A stretch of 64,000 nucleotides of DNA. Origin: Phialophora verrucosa (taxonomy: Eukaryota; Ascomycota; Eurotiomycetes; Chaetothyriales; Herpotrichiellaceae). How positions within the stretch are numbered: position 1 is the first letter of the stretch; every line of letters starts with the position of its first letter. The position numbers were made by a program, and so were the translations under genes. The stretch covers positions 1,798,001-1,862,000 of the forward strand of contig MSED01000015.1 of assembly GCA_002099365.1 (NCBI GenBank), given 5' to 3'. This document shows positions 44,572-55,014 of the stretch, in pieces. Below the pieces are notes generated by a model, which saw only the letters and a program-made list of their open reading frames with translations, was not told where the DNA came from and searched no databases.

Positions 44572-45476
44572 GTAGATGATTCATACTGCATGCGATGTGA
44601 CACCCTGGAACTGCAACTGGGTCTTTTGCCATCGCTCTGTGTTGAGTCGAGCAAGATCAGGATGCTGCATGCATAGGTTCGGATTGGTTCGTCTCCTTGC
44701 GTTCCAGCGTCAATGGCGTGAAGCGGCTGGGTGTAACAACAGCTCTGCAGTAGTTATGTATTGCAGCTTCAGAGTAAACGCTGAGTAATTTTAACTTGAC
44801 ATACCTTTGTACTACGTGTTGCCGTGAGTGTTGTTGTTGGAGACGCAAGGGAGACGGTTGTGGTAATTACAGTAGCTACTCACCTTCTGTAACTGGCCGG
44901 AGTGGCGGGCCTTGGCCCTGAGGGTCTTGGATGTTATTGTGGTTTCTTCGTTGTCTACTCTCTGAACGCACCATCATATTTCCCGCAGTCATCGTCGCGA
45001 CGACGAGGATGCAATCGAGGATAACAACTTGTAAGTCAGGACGAGGCTGCAAGTTACCGGTGATGGTAATTTGGTCGTCTCATTGAAAGAGTATTTTGAT
45101 GCTGCGACACCTTCCCATCGCTCCATCAGGGTGAGTTGATCGAATTTCGACCAAGTACATGCGCATTCTTCTGCTAACCGCACCGACCTTCCTATGACTT
45201 ACTGCATGAATTAGGGTACAATATGACAAACGAGTCCAATCCAGGATTTCCATTACATACTCGTTAGGTGAAACACATCGCCTCTCCGCACGTCGCCGCG
45301 CTTAAACAAACCGCCGTATGCCCGCCAGCTAGCCAGCACGTACTGTACCTCCGGTACTTACGGTACATTCTTACTCTCACCTCGCTCGGTACCTCCGACG
45401 ACTTCCTTGCTCCCTCATCGACCCGACCCGACTTGACTCGACAGACGGCTTCGAACCTCCAACAAAAACAACAACA
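44572..45476. other. Intergenic, NADH pyrophosphatase promoter
   Basis: This is 0.9 kb without coding signal. It ends in an A/C-rich leader (AACAAAAACAACAACA) typical of fungal translation starts. Confidence 0.6.
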
Positions 45477-46652
45477 ATGTCAAGTTCCAGCTCCAATCCC
45501 AGTCTATCGGACATCTTCGGCCAAGGCCACAATGCTTACTTCTCCAACGGACCCATAACTCGCCTGTCGTTCATCCGGCTGAATAACCAGCTCTTGGACA
45601 AAGCCTCAACTCACCCCTCTGCCCGGTATCTGACCTTCGAGGAGCTGAACCCGCTGCGCGACCCGCAAGGCAAGCTCGCCTTCGTGAGCTATGACGACGT
45701 GGCCGATGCGATGGGCAAGCCCTATGCCCTGGACGAAAAGAGTCAAATCGCGGCGTTCGATCCGGACGAACACCATCCCAATGTCATCTTTTTGGGCTTG
45801 GATCTGGACCCGTCGGACCAGGCTAGGGCTGGAGGCGAGCAGGTCCAGCTGGGCCAGTATACCGGGGTGCCGTACTTTGCGCTGGATGTGACGTCGGAGC
45901 ATTACGCTGGGGTCAAGCAGCAGATGCAGACACAGACGGGAGGTCGTGGCCTCAAATACACGCCCACGCGCGTCGACCTGACGCTCGACCACGGCCAATC
46001 GGCAATCTACAGCCAGGCGCGCTCCCTTCTCGACTGGAACATCCGCAACCGGTACTGTCCCAGCTGTGGGGGCCGCACGCTGTCCACGCACGGCGGCGCC
46101 AAAGTGGTGTGCCCGCCCGCCGACCGAGGCGTGGCCCGGCCGCGAGCCTGCCCGACGCGCATCGGGCTGCACAACCAGGCGTTTCCGCGCACGGATCCAA
46201 CGGCCGTCATCGCCGCAGTCTCGGCCGACGCGAAGCGTGTGCTGCTTGGCCGCGGCCGCCGCTGGCCCGCCAACTACTTCTCGTGCCTGTCTGGGTTCAT
46301 CGAGCCCGGAGAGAGCATCGAGACGGCGACGCGGCGCGAGGCGTACGAAGAAACGGGCGTCCGTGTCGACCGGGTGCAGATCCATTCGAGCCAGCCCTGG
46401 CCATACCCTTCCACCATGCTGATCGGGGTCATCGCCCAGTGTGTCGAGGGAGGCGAGTCCATCACCTACCCGGAGACAGAGCTCGAGGAGGCCAGGTGGT
46501 TCGAGTTGGCCGAGGTCGAGCACGCGCTCGACCACGGCGCGAATCCCATGTGGGAGCCGCCTGTCAAGGGGTACACGGGGCCGAGGGTACCGCCGAGCCA
46601 GCTGATGGCTCACCAGGTGTTGAGGGGTGTATTGAGGTTATTTCACAGGTAG
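45477..46652 (+). CDS. NADH pyrophosphatase, Nudix family (NPY1/NUDT12 type)
   Basis: One exon gives 391 residues. It hydrolyses NADH to NMNH and AMP and can decap NAD-capped RNA in related proteins. The N-terminal NUDIX-like domain precedes a zinc ribbon (NRYCPSCGGRTL, then CPP about 20 residues on). The Nudix box follows the pattern G-x5-E-x7-REUxEExGU as GFIEPGESIETATRREAYEETGV (split: GFIEPGESIE then TATRREAYEETGV, about residue 273). The SQPWPYPSTMLIG segment is the array that marks the NADH-specific subfamily (SQPWPFPxS). Usual peroxisomal family members end in a PTS1 signal; this one ends LFHR, so targeting is unclear. The start ATG lies in an excellent context. Confidence 0.95.
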   Translation: MSSSSSNPSLSDIFGQGHNAYFSNGPITRLSFIRLNNQLLDKASTHPSARYLTFEELNPLRDPQGKLAFVSYDDVADAMGKPYALDEKSQIAAFDPDEHHPNVIFLGLDLDPSDQARAGGEQVQLGQYTGVPYFALDVTSEHYAGVKQQMQTQTGGRGLKYTPTRVDLTLDHGQSAIYSQARSLLDWNIRNRYCPSCGGRTLSTHGGAKVVCPPADRGVARPRACPTRIGLHNQAFPRTDPTAVIAAVSADAKRVLLGRGRRWPANYFSCLSGFIEPGESIETATRREAYEETGVRVDRVQIHSSQPWPYPSTMLIGVIAQCVEGGESITYPETELEEARWFELAEVEHALDHGANPMWEPPVKGYTGPRVPPSQLMAHQVLRGVLRLFHR

Positions 46653-47386
46653 AGACCAAGTCGTACGGATTACTTGTTACTATTCAAAAAGTAGTCAATT
46701 GCAACAATCCCCCTGCGCCAGGCGAACCGGTCCCGGTGTCACTTCTCTCAGAGTAGACTGCATCGACTAGGCTACGATATTCGTCCCGGCCGTACCGTAC
46801 CGAGGACAAGTCGGCCACTTGGGCATATCGGTCATGGAGGTGACAGCATCGTCCTGCGAAGATTCTCCCTGAGCAAGTATTCCGTCCGACCCAGCACACA
46901 ACCGTTGTTCCGGAAGGAACATACTCCGTACCGAGTGCAACATCGACACCGACATCTTCACCTCACCGCAAACAGCGTTGCGCGCCCATGCAGCCAATGC
47001 CGAACCGGTTGGCCGGTCGCCGGTTCCGACTCATCTGTCCTTCCCAGCCGGTCTGGTCTATCCACATCCACATCTACATCCCACACTCACCAGCCCGGTA
47101 CGGAGTTCACGAGCCAGGCAGCCGCCAGAGGACGAGAAAAGATGGCGAGCGAAATGTCCGAGACGAGTCATGCCCGCGCACAATTAAATCAATCAAGTCT
47201 ATATATATATGTCTATGAAATGGCACGCACACACGCACGAGGGCCCTTGTCTAGTTCTAGTTCCTTACTGTAACAGTTTCGGTCGACCTTATCGGTCTTC
47301 ATCTCATTCTCAGCCTGAACAATCACCTGAACAGCACCACGAAACACCTGAGATTCAGACCGATTGACATACGGACCCCAAAAAAT
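46653..47386. other. Intergenic, hydrolase promoter
   Basis: This separates tandem plus-strand genes. It holds an AT run near 47200 and a leader with CCTGAACA-like repeats; no gene is seen. Confidence 0.55.
47199..47211 (+). promoter_or_regulatory. TATA-like run (CTATATATATATG)
   Basis: This is an uninterrupted TATATATATAT about 176 nt upstream of the hydrolase ATG at 47387. Position and composition fit a TATA element; there is no direct support. Confidence 0.35.
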
Positions 47387-48831
47387 ATGGCCACGCTCGA
47401 CAATAACACAGCAGCTCCCGGAGTCAACAATGCTTTCCACGCAAAAGGGGCGGCTGAGTGGGCTCACGGGCACGGGCATACGCACGAGTCCTTCTCCGAC
47501 TGGCACAGTCCTACAGCCCACACGTTCGTCTACAGAGAAGTTGGCGGCGTGCAGATCAAAGCCGATGTCTACGTCCCGGAGGACGTACAACACCAGCACC
47601 AGGACCGGGACCAGTCAACAACCAACCCCCGCGCCCGCGGCCTGCCCGTCGCGCTCTTCATCCACGGCGGCGGCTGGATGGGAGGCATCCGCACCGACTT
47701 CCCCAGGCCGACGCTGTACGAGTTTCTGACCAGGGGGTTCGTCTTTGTGTCGGTCGACTACCGACTGTTGCCCGAGGTCGACTTCCTCGCGGACCAAGTC
47801 GATGACATTGCTTGCGTGGAGATGTGGGTCCGGGAGAAACTCGAGTCGTCGTTGCGGGATCGCGGCCTGGAGGGGGTGCGGATCGACGGTGACGCTATCG
47901 TTGTGGCCGGAGGGTCTGCGGGCGCGCATCTGGCATCGCTGACGGTACGTGTCTGACATGTCGTTATGACACTCTCTCTCCCTCTCTCTCCCCCTGTGAT
48001 GATGAGTCTCCGTCTTCCTTCTCGGGGGCTCTTGAACCCACGCTGATTCACGAACAGCCCCGAATTTGGAAGTCTCCGCCCAAGGCCCTCCTCCTCCTCG
48101 CGGGACCTACCAACCTGCTCGAGGCGAAGAATCCACATCGACCGCTCGGAGGCGGGAAGCTGGCTGAACTGGTCGCCCTCGTGCCGGCGGAGCCATCGCG
48201 CGAATTCATCCAATCCGCCATGTTCGCCTCGCCACAGACGAACACGACCCCGCCCGCGGGAATCGAGGGTTTCACGCAACCACGCTCGTTGCTCGGCCTG
48301 TCCATCTTTCTCAAAGAGGTCATTCCCGAATTTCTCGCTCGAGGACTCGTGGAAGGCAAGCTGCCCGAAAAGGGAAGTGTTCCTGACGAGGAGATCAAGC
48401 GCATCAGTATGTCCATCTATCGACCTTGGCTCTCTCTCTCACTCTCCGCTGTCTGTTCTTTGCTGCTCCAGCGATGCCATGTTCAGACTTCTCAGTCAGT
48501 GGCTGACATCGGCCGAGATAATAAAAACTTGATTGCATGATTAACCTTGACCACAGGCGCATTCTTTACTGACCCTATCACGGCCTATCCTCCGACGTTC
48601 CAGATGGTCGGCGACACGGACGAAGCCTGGGACGCCTCTCAGTTGACTTCGTTCCATGACAAGTTGCGGCAGAACAATGTCCCTTCTGCCGTCCTCGTCG
48701 TGCCGGAAGCGTCGCATGCCTTTGAGAACATGTCCAAGATTGGGGATTCGGGCCACCTGAAGTATCTGAGGACCGGGGTCGATTTTGTGTGTCGGTTCGT
48801 TCAGAACGGTCATGCCGATGGAGAGAAGTGA
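47387..48831 (+). CDS. Alpha/beta-hydrolase fold esterase
   Basis: Exons 47387-47944, 48058-48406 and 48557-48831 give 393 residues. The oxyanion-hole motif HGGGW is at about 93-97. The nucleophile Ser lies in VAGGSAGAHLA (about residue 178, GxSxG variant GGSAG), the acid Asp probably in GDTDEAWDA (about 322), and the His in EASHAFENM (about 356), so the triad seems complete and in order. This is the hormone-sensitive-lipase/BD-FAE-like group of esterases that act on short-chain or aryl esters; the substrate is unknown. The His-rich N-terminus (AHGHGHTHESF) has no signal peptide, suggesting a cytosolic enzyme. Introns are 113 and 150 nt, longer than most here. Confidence 0.88.
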
Positions 48832-49561
48832 ACGGGTGGATCTGATGCAAGGACGTGCACGATTGCAGCGTACAGCGACGCGAGTGGTGGAGACATGTAA
48901 CCGCGTGGATATATGAATCGGCTCAATCTGAGGCGACGTCTCGACTGTAACGTCTCTGTTCTGCGCCGTCCAAGTCTGTTAGTGAAGAGCCGGCGTGTGG
49001 GAGTGGTAGATTGCTAGAATCGTGGAAATGAGGAGAATATATGAGAGGCTACCTTGCCTCCCGTCGCGCAATCCGATGTAATACCCAGTGCAAGCTAATT
49101 GCGGCGCCGGGAAGAATATCTCGACGCTCAGTATCACATAGCGTGGCGCGAGCCATAGTTGGGATAACCCGGTCATTATTCAACGTGGCTGTTTCGTCTT
49201 CCGCGGCTCTCGATGCATCGACGTGCCTGAAATGTTCCCCAGTTCGAAGAGAATACAAAGCTTTTCTGACGTGCTCAAGGATAAAGCTACTGGAACGAAT
49301 TGCGGTCTCCGCGGGGGCATTTCCACTTGCTCAAAGCCATGCACAGCCGAAGGATGAACGACCGGACCATGTCAAGCATTAAGCCCGGTTGTGGCGGATG
49401 TGGTCAATCTAGAACAGGCACCTTTCATTTACAGCCTCAATGCGGCTCGATAGTCTCGCCATTGACGATAGTTCGTCGCATACATGATAGAAACCTGCAC
49501 ATCCACGGGGTGCGTTTCGTACAATCTCAACACCCCTGTTCTGACACTCGGCAGTTCGCGC
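48832..49561. other. Convergent intergenic region
   Basis: This lies between the 3' ends of the hydrolase (+) and the MFS carrier (-). There is no recognisable coding sequence; short frames such as 49041-49382 look non-coding. Confidence 0.55.
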
Positions 49562-51628
49562 TCAACAAGCATATCGGAAGTAGGGGTTCTCGTGTTCTGT
49601 AAGGTCGAGAAAGGCAGCTTGTTCCTCGGTCATAGTAGTCTGTAAAACGCTCGCAGTACCGTCAGCGTTCAGCGCGAGGTCACGACGACGATTGAAGCGC
49701 TTATAGTATACCCTTAACAGCAATACAGTGGTTAGGCTTTGGACTTTCAGACGATGTAGGATAGAAGGCTCTCACCAAAGCACTGCCAACGAGACCTCGG
49801 CTGCAGCCATGGAGACCATGAGAATGATCATCCCTGTGGGGTAGCCTTTGCTGGCTTCGCTGCCCTTGAACGCGAATGGTCCAGTGATGCCGCCTATCGA
49901 CGAAACCCCAAAGACCATTGCATTCGCGGTCGTCTTTTTCGTGAAGCCTGCCACATTTGATGCGAGGAGGCCAAACATCTGGATGAGGGAACCATAGAAG
50001 AAGACGGTCTGTGGAAGTCCCGATGGTTAGTCAGAGTGGCTCAGGACCAGTTCGGACGCTGCGAACAAGACATACGAGATATAAAGAGGCGAGAAGACCG
50101 CCCTTGTGCTCTCTCGGGAGCTTCCAAAGTAGACTGAATGCGATGATCGAAGGGATGAGGAAGAGCATGGCGATCAAAATGCGCGACCTTTTGAACCTGG
50201 TCACCAGCGAGCTAGTCACGAACATTCGTCAGTGATACGCTCGCAGGAGCAGTTGCAAAGCTGGATTCTCGGTTGAGACGGAATCATACCCAGATAGTAT
50301 CATCAGGATGATGACAATGCCAGAACAGGGCATGTAGAGTTGAATGGTTCTGAAGTTCGAGAAGCCAAAACTTGAAAGGATCAACGGCCCAAAGCTGTGG
50401 CGAAGTCAACTCTCAATTCAGGGCAGGCATAATTTCCTTACCTTCCTAAGCCAGCAGTCGCAAAGGAGAAAGCAAAGCCGGCGACGCACAGAAGCCAGAG
50501 CTGAGGATCCGTGAGCGCAGCGACGACCTGTGCTCGCTTAAACCGACGTGACTGGATCCCCGTCTGGTTTCCCTGGAGCCGCCGTACGGCAATGTTGCGC
50601 TCTCTTTCGGTCAAAAATTGGGCCTTCATCGGAGAATCTGGGAAGAAGATGCCAAAGAAGATGGAATACGCCACGGTCATAGACCCGAGCAACAGGTAGA
50701 TCCATTTCCAGGGACTTTTCTCGAACTCTCCTTTGATTGAAGCAGCGGCGTAGTCGAACGCTTGTCCGACAATCGACCCGATGGAGGAGCCGCACATCCA
50801 GAGGCCGATGCGAAGAGGTTGCTCCTCCGTTTTCCACCTGTGCGGGAGTCACCAAAGGAATTCATTAAAGCAACATGTAGCACAAGGCTCACCACATCGA
50901 ACTAAGCAGGATACAGACCGAGAGGCCGACGCCTTGGAAGCCATAGAAGAATCTGCCTTGGGTCAGCCAAAAAGTCACCTTTGCAGCGGAAAAGCGTAGT
51001 TTGCCTCAAAGCCATCGCTCCTGCAAAGTTGTGTAATGTGATGAAAAGAAGGGCAAGGACACCAGAGTATAGCACAACAGCCGTCATACACTTCCCAATC
51101 GGAAGACGCTGAGCAATGAGCAGGAGAGGATATTGACTCTGTGTACGGGTCACCTGTCAGTGAACCAACCCAGTGCGGCGTAAGATTGAGTATCGGCAAA
51201 CAGAGCCCTCACAATCAGATTTCCAAAGGTCAGAATTGAGTTTGTCCATGAATATTTCGTCAAGTCGAGAATCAGCGGGCTGGTGGAGATGACCGTGTAG
51301 AGCTTGAGATCCTGTATCAATCCGAAGATCGCCGCGACCCCGTATGCCTGGCTGTCGCAGGCGGTCATGATATTGGCCAGCAACAACTGCGCGGGAAGTC
51401 AGCAAGCGGACAGAGGATGGGGCGAGAGCGGCACTGGTATACCAGCACAATCATGCGAATGTCGATCTTCCAGAGTAGTCTCTTCTCCTCTTCTTCTGTC
51501 CATTCAATGGCCTGGTTCTCTTGCACAAAGCGATGAGCGTCATCCGCTGCTTTGACGGCCTTGAAAGGCTGCTGTGTCTCTTCATCGTGTTCCGCCGCGA
51601 GCGTTATCTTGCCTGCTGAATCTGCCAT
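49562..51628 (-). CDS. MFS transporter, ACS family, with a GC-AG intron
   Basis: Exons (minus) 51628-51443, 51386-51213, 51138-51005, 50952-50893, 50837-50442, 50394-50290, 50211-50076, 50008-49776 and 49712-49562 give 524 residues. The N-terminus has WTEEEEKRLLWKIDIRMI, the standard ACS entry into TM1. Later markers are SQYPLLLIAQRLPIGK, SMWWKTEEQPLRIGLWM after TM4-5, and FFPDSPMKAQFLTERER in the central loop. The last exon reads VYYKRFNRRRD and ends ENPYFRYAC, the typical ACS tail. Intron 3 starts GC, not GT (51004-51003), with a CTGAC branch site and CAG acceptor; it is required to restore RFFYGFQG. The family imports organic anions, vitamins or small glyco-conjugates at the plasma membrane. 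The neighbouring regulator and GH3 suggest a plant-derived substrate. Confidence 0.88.
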
Positions 51629-52020
51629 TGTGCATATAACTGAGACGAGACAGTAAGAGCACCTTTAGACCGAGACGTTGAGTTTTCTTGAAAGACTGCA
51701 ATACAAACGTCCGTTCTCCGGACCAGTTCAACGTCTCTTAAGAGCTGGCGTCCCGTAGAGATATTCCCCACGGGGTGAGTGGGTCTTCCATTGAGCCGGA
51801 GGTTACCGACGGCCAGACCGGTTTCTTGGTTACGGATTCGCGAGACTCGGCTTCTGGACCGGGACCGGTTGGTTTCCGGTCCAACACAAAAGCAGTGGAC
51901 ATGAGTTGGAACGGAGCTGCACGGATGGCCCGTCGTTGCAACGACCACGTGGAGGCCCTGAAGAGCGCGCCAAGGGTCGCCGAGGGCCGACAGGGGTGAT
52001 TTGGTGTGATCCAGGTCCGG
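51629..52020. other. Intergenic, MFS promoter
   Basis: This 392 bp lies between the regulator's stop and the carrier's start, both on the minus strand. It contains several CGGN-rich stretches (for example CCGGTTTCTT and GGACCGGGACCGGTTGG near 51810-51890). Those resemble the CGG half-sites bound by Zn2Cys6 proteins, but this is suggestive only. Confidence 0.45.
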
Positions 52021-54411
52021 CTAGGTGAAGTTCCATTCACCTGTGTCGCCAAGGAAGTCACTCAACCACGCTGTAGGGTCCCAGTCCGATGACCCGGCCA
52101 GGAAACCATCCAGATACGTACTTACCTCGAACTGAACAGGATTCGGAGTCAACCTCGCTGTTGGATCCCGGCTTGCAGAACCGGTAACGGTGTGCTCCCC
52201 AACGGAAGCTTCCTGCCTGACCGCGCATTGAGCTTCACCACTGCTGCGCTGCCGGACTTGGGCCACACGCCGTTGGAGAGAGCGGCCCAATTGCGCGGTA
52301 AAGTGACTCGCGCTCACCGCCAGGTCCACCATCAGCTCTGACACGGCAATCACGCGGCCCAGGGCAGTTTCACGGTCGGCGTAGACAGGCTGCACGTGTT
52401 GGCAGACTTGCGTGACGAACAGCGCCACGAAGGTGATCATCACGAATCCGAAGTCGCTCATATATCGCAGAGCATCTTTGCTCACTGGAGACAGACAAAT
52501 AGCCCAGTCAAGGATATCTAAGGCGTATTGCATGCATGGTTGGACAGTCGTGGCTTCACTCGGGCTCAGATCACCCAGCCGGCCCTTGATGAACTGAAGG
52601 GCATAGCTGCTGATGCAAAATCTGGCGTAGCGGAAATGAAACTCGAGCCCTTGTCCGTAGCCTCCTAGCTCAACAGTCAGATGGGAGTAGCGACAGCCCA
52701 GTATAGAGATCTCAGACCTCGATTAATAAAGTGATTCCACCTCCCGCACCATCGCTGAATCTCGCCTTCGGCAAGTTCTAGTGCCGAGGAAGGCGGTGAC
52801 GCCAGATTTTCGAGGTTGTCTGGGGTGCACCACCACTCGCTCACCTGGCACTCCGGAGTACTTGCCTGTCTGACAAGATTAAACGTGTCGACATGTACCA
52901 CAGCGCAGATTCGCGACATACCTTTTCCCACAACAAACACAACTCGACCTCTCCTAGGATCCTAGATATGCGTGAAGACTTGCCAACATCCGCCAGTACA
53001 GTCGCTGCGTTTCTGATAGATGCGTCGGCACGGATGCTCGGAGGAGTCCTATTCACGACCGCACTGCTGCATTGCTAGTCAGGCAGGGCTTCTTGGGTAC
53101 CCTTTATGACTCTGGTACTCACTGATGAGCCAATGTGTACAGCCACAGCCAATAAGTGTATTTCTTGAAATCTGCGGTCGCGGTCACATCAGGTTTTCTT
53201 GATCTCAGAGCCGCCTTTACAGCCTCGACGGATCGGTGCAATCCGATGTTGATCGCATATCCCTCCACCATAGTTTTGAGCAGCGATGACGATATTGAAT
53301 GACGAATGGCAGCAGCACCAAGCGACGGACGAGAATAAGCGTGGAGTATCATCATCGCATGAAGGTCCTCCAGATTGTGGTCTCGGAGACTGTGCACACC
53401 TGTACATTTCTCAAGCACGAAGTCTGAGACACGCTTGCGAAGCGCATCTGCTATCGCAGTGCCCCCCGGAAGAAAGGAGGAGGTCACATAACAGATGCAG
53501 TTCGCAAGGTGCTGGTGTCCTTCATGCAATGAGCGCGCCTCGAAATCTTCTTTGCAAAACACTGGAATAAAGTGCAGAATTCTCTCTTTGAAGCTACGCA
53601 AAGTTAGCACCTTGTAAAGCGGGACAGAAATCATTGCGAGGTGTACATATGAATGATTTGCTTCATCTCATGTACCGACAGAGGGCTTTCGGCTTTTACG
53701 CTTGCCTGGGATTGGCCTTCCTCTACTAGGCCTGCCTGTTGGGTTGAGTGTTTCGGGTGTCCGGCCTGGGGTTCGACTGGTGGGCTATGGGACGCGTTGT
53801 TGTCTGTCACAGCGGTGACAGGAGAGGTCGAATAGATGGAGAGAAGATCGATCGACTCAGTCATCGACGGGCCTCGATGTGTTGGAATCTGACTTTCGTT
53901 GTAAAAGCTCCCGTGTGTATGACTTGACGATACAAGAGGATCGAAAGCAGGGCTTATCTGCTGTTCTACGGTACCTCTGCCGGCTTGAGGGGGCTGGGTT
54001 CGGCAGAGGCGCTCTGCGTTAATGGCATTGACGCTGTTGGATTGGGTCTGCGCAATGGCCCAGTTCGGCCGGCGAAGTGGTGACAGTGCCATGGACGGGT
54101 GATGTTGTCGAAACTCACATATTCGTCCGAGCCTACGGCAGCGATTGCATATTGAACTTCCAGCAGACACAACGCATCTCATCTGACACAGGTTAGACCT
54201 TCATAGGCAGCACTCTCCTGGCTTTGTTAGAGGCCGGGCTGACCTTGAGATTCCGACATTTTCTGCATGCTTGTGCCGCTCTCCCAGGCTTTGCATTCCT
54301 CACAGGATGTGCCGCTGGATTTTGTGAGAACTCTTCCAGCTGCGCCATGTCGCCCTGATTTTCTTGCAGGGTGAAGTGGGCGTCGTCCTCAGCGGAAATA
54401 CCGAGAGACAT
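52021..54411 (-). CDS. Zn2Cys6 fungal transcription factor
   Basis: Exons (minus) 54411-54244, 54182-53647, 53593-53123, 53066-52922, 52865-52718 and 52664-52021 give 703 residues. The DNA-binding cluster is split by intron 1. Joined, it has Cys49, 52, 59, 68, 71 and 78, that is C-x2-C-x6-C-x8-C-x2-C-x6-C, a perfect GAL4-type zinc cluster (ACRKCRNLK, then RCVVSAGSSICNRC). A disordered Ser/Pro linker follows. The regulatory middle region (HIFKERILHFIPVF, HHSAVVNRTPPSIRADASI, LGEVELCLLWEK) is typical of fungal TFs with the PrtT-like layout. It ends in an acidic, aromatic tail (WLSDFLGDTGEWNFT) that could activate transcription. Intron 3 has a tandem CAGCAG acceptor. Being divergent from the GH3 gene and beside the carrier, it is the obvious local regulator. 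Confidence 0.9.
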
Positions 54412-55014
54412 AGCTGGCAGCGGCCTGATGTGGGATGGTCTGTAAGACGAAGCTGAAGACGGCGGCCGCAAGAAGCAACAGAACCTCACGGACAGATGAA
54501 TGCGATGGAACGAGGTAGCTCCCTGAACTGCGCGATTCGAAGCCTCATCCTGTCAGAGGTTCGCGATCCACCGACCCTCGGCATTGCACATTTTCTCGTC
54601 ACCTCAAGAGGACGCGCCAGCACCATCTCAAGAGTGTGGCAGCGTGAGGCGAGAGTCAAACCAATGTGAGGTCGGCTGAAGCTGCAGAAACCGGTCCCGG
54701 TTCCGGTTCCGGTCGGATGGGCCAATGAGCGATAAGCCAACCCCACCTTCCTGTTCCGCTTTCAATCCACACTCCAGGAAGGAGCCATGAACAAGGTATC
54801 TTTCATATCCCGATGCCGTGTGCTGGATGCTCGACAAGGTCAGCGACGAAGGCCCAGATCGCGGCTCGTCTTTCATCCGACAATGTCCACAGACTTGCCC
54901 ACTCCTCAAGCAACTACAAAAGCTCGACCCTGTCGGTATGCAGCACTGCATCTGGCTGCAAAGCTCGCCGCGGCAATCTGGTGAACGTCAAACTTGTCCA
55001 GCTCTTCCATCGCC
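54412..55014. promoter_or_regulatory. Shared divergent promoter (Zn2Cys6 regulator / GH3)
   Basis: This 603 bp separates the two start codons. Near 54691-54716 GGTTCCGG/CCGGTT units are tandemly arranged (CCGGTCCCGGTTCCGGTTCC), giving several closely spaced CCGG/CGG half-sites of the kind recognised by zinc-cluster regulators. No experimentally known site matches exactly. Confidence 0.5.
54691..54714. promoter_or_regulatory. Cluster of CCGG-type half-sites
   Basis: Three or four CCGGTT/CCGGTC units lie head-to-tail within 24 bp, roughly midway between the divergent starts. They are candidate binding sites for the adjacent Zn2Cys6 protein. Confidence 0.35.

Noticed and set aside
45606..46613. 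335-codon minus-strand frame
   Set aside because: It is antisense shadow of the GC-rich NADH pyrophosphatase gene and is full of Arg/Gly/Ala without a domain.
49041..49382. 113-codon plus-strand frame
   Set aside because: It has an ATG but no recognisable motif, and lies between convergent genes where UTR is expected.
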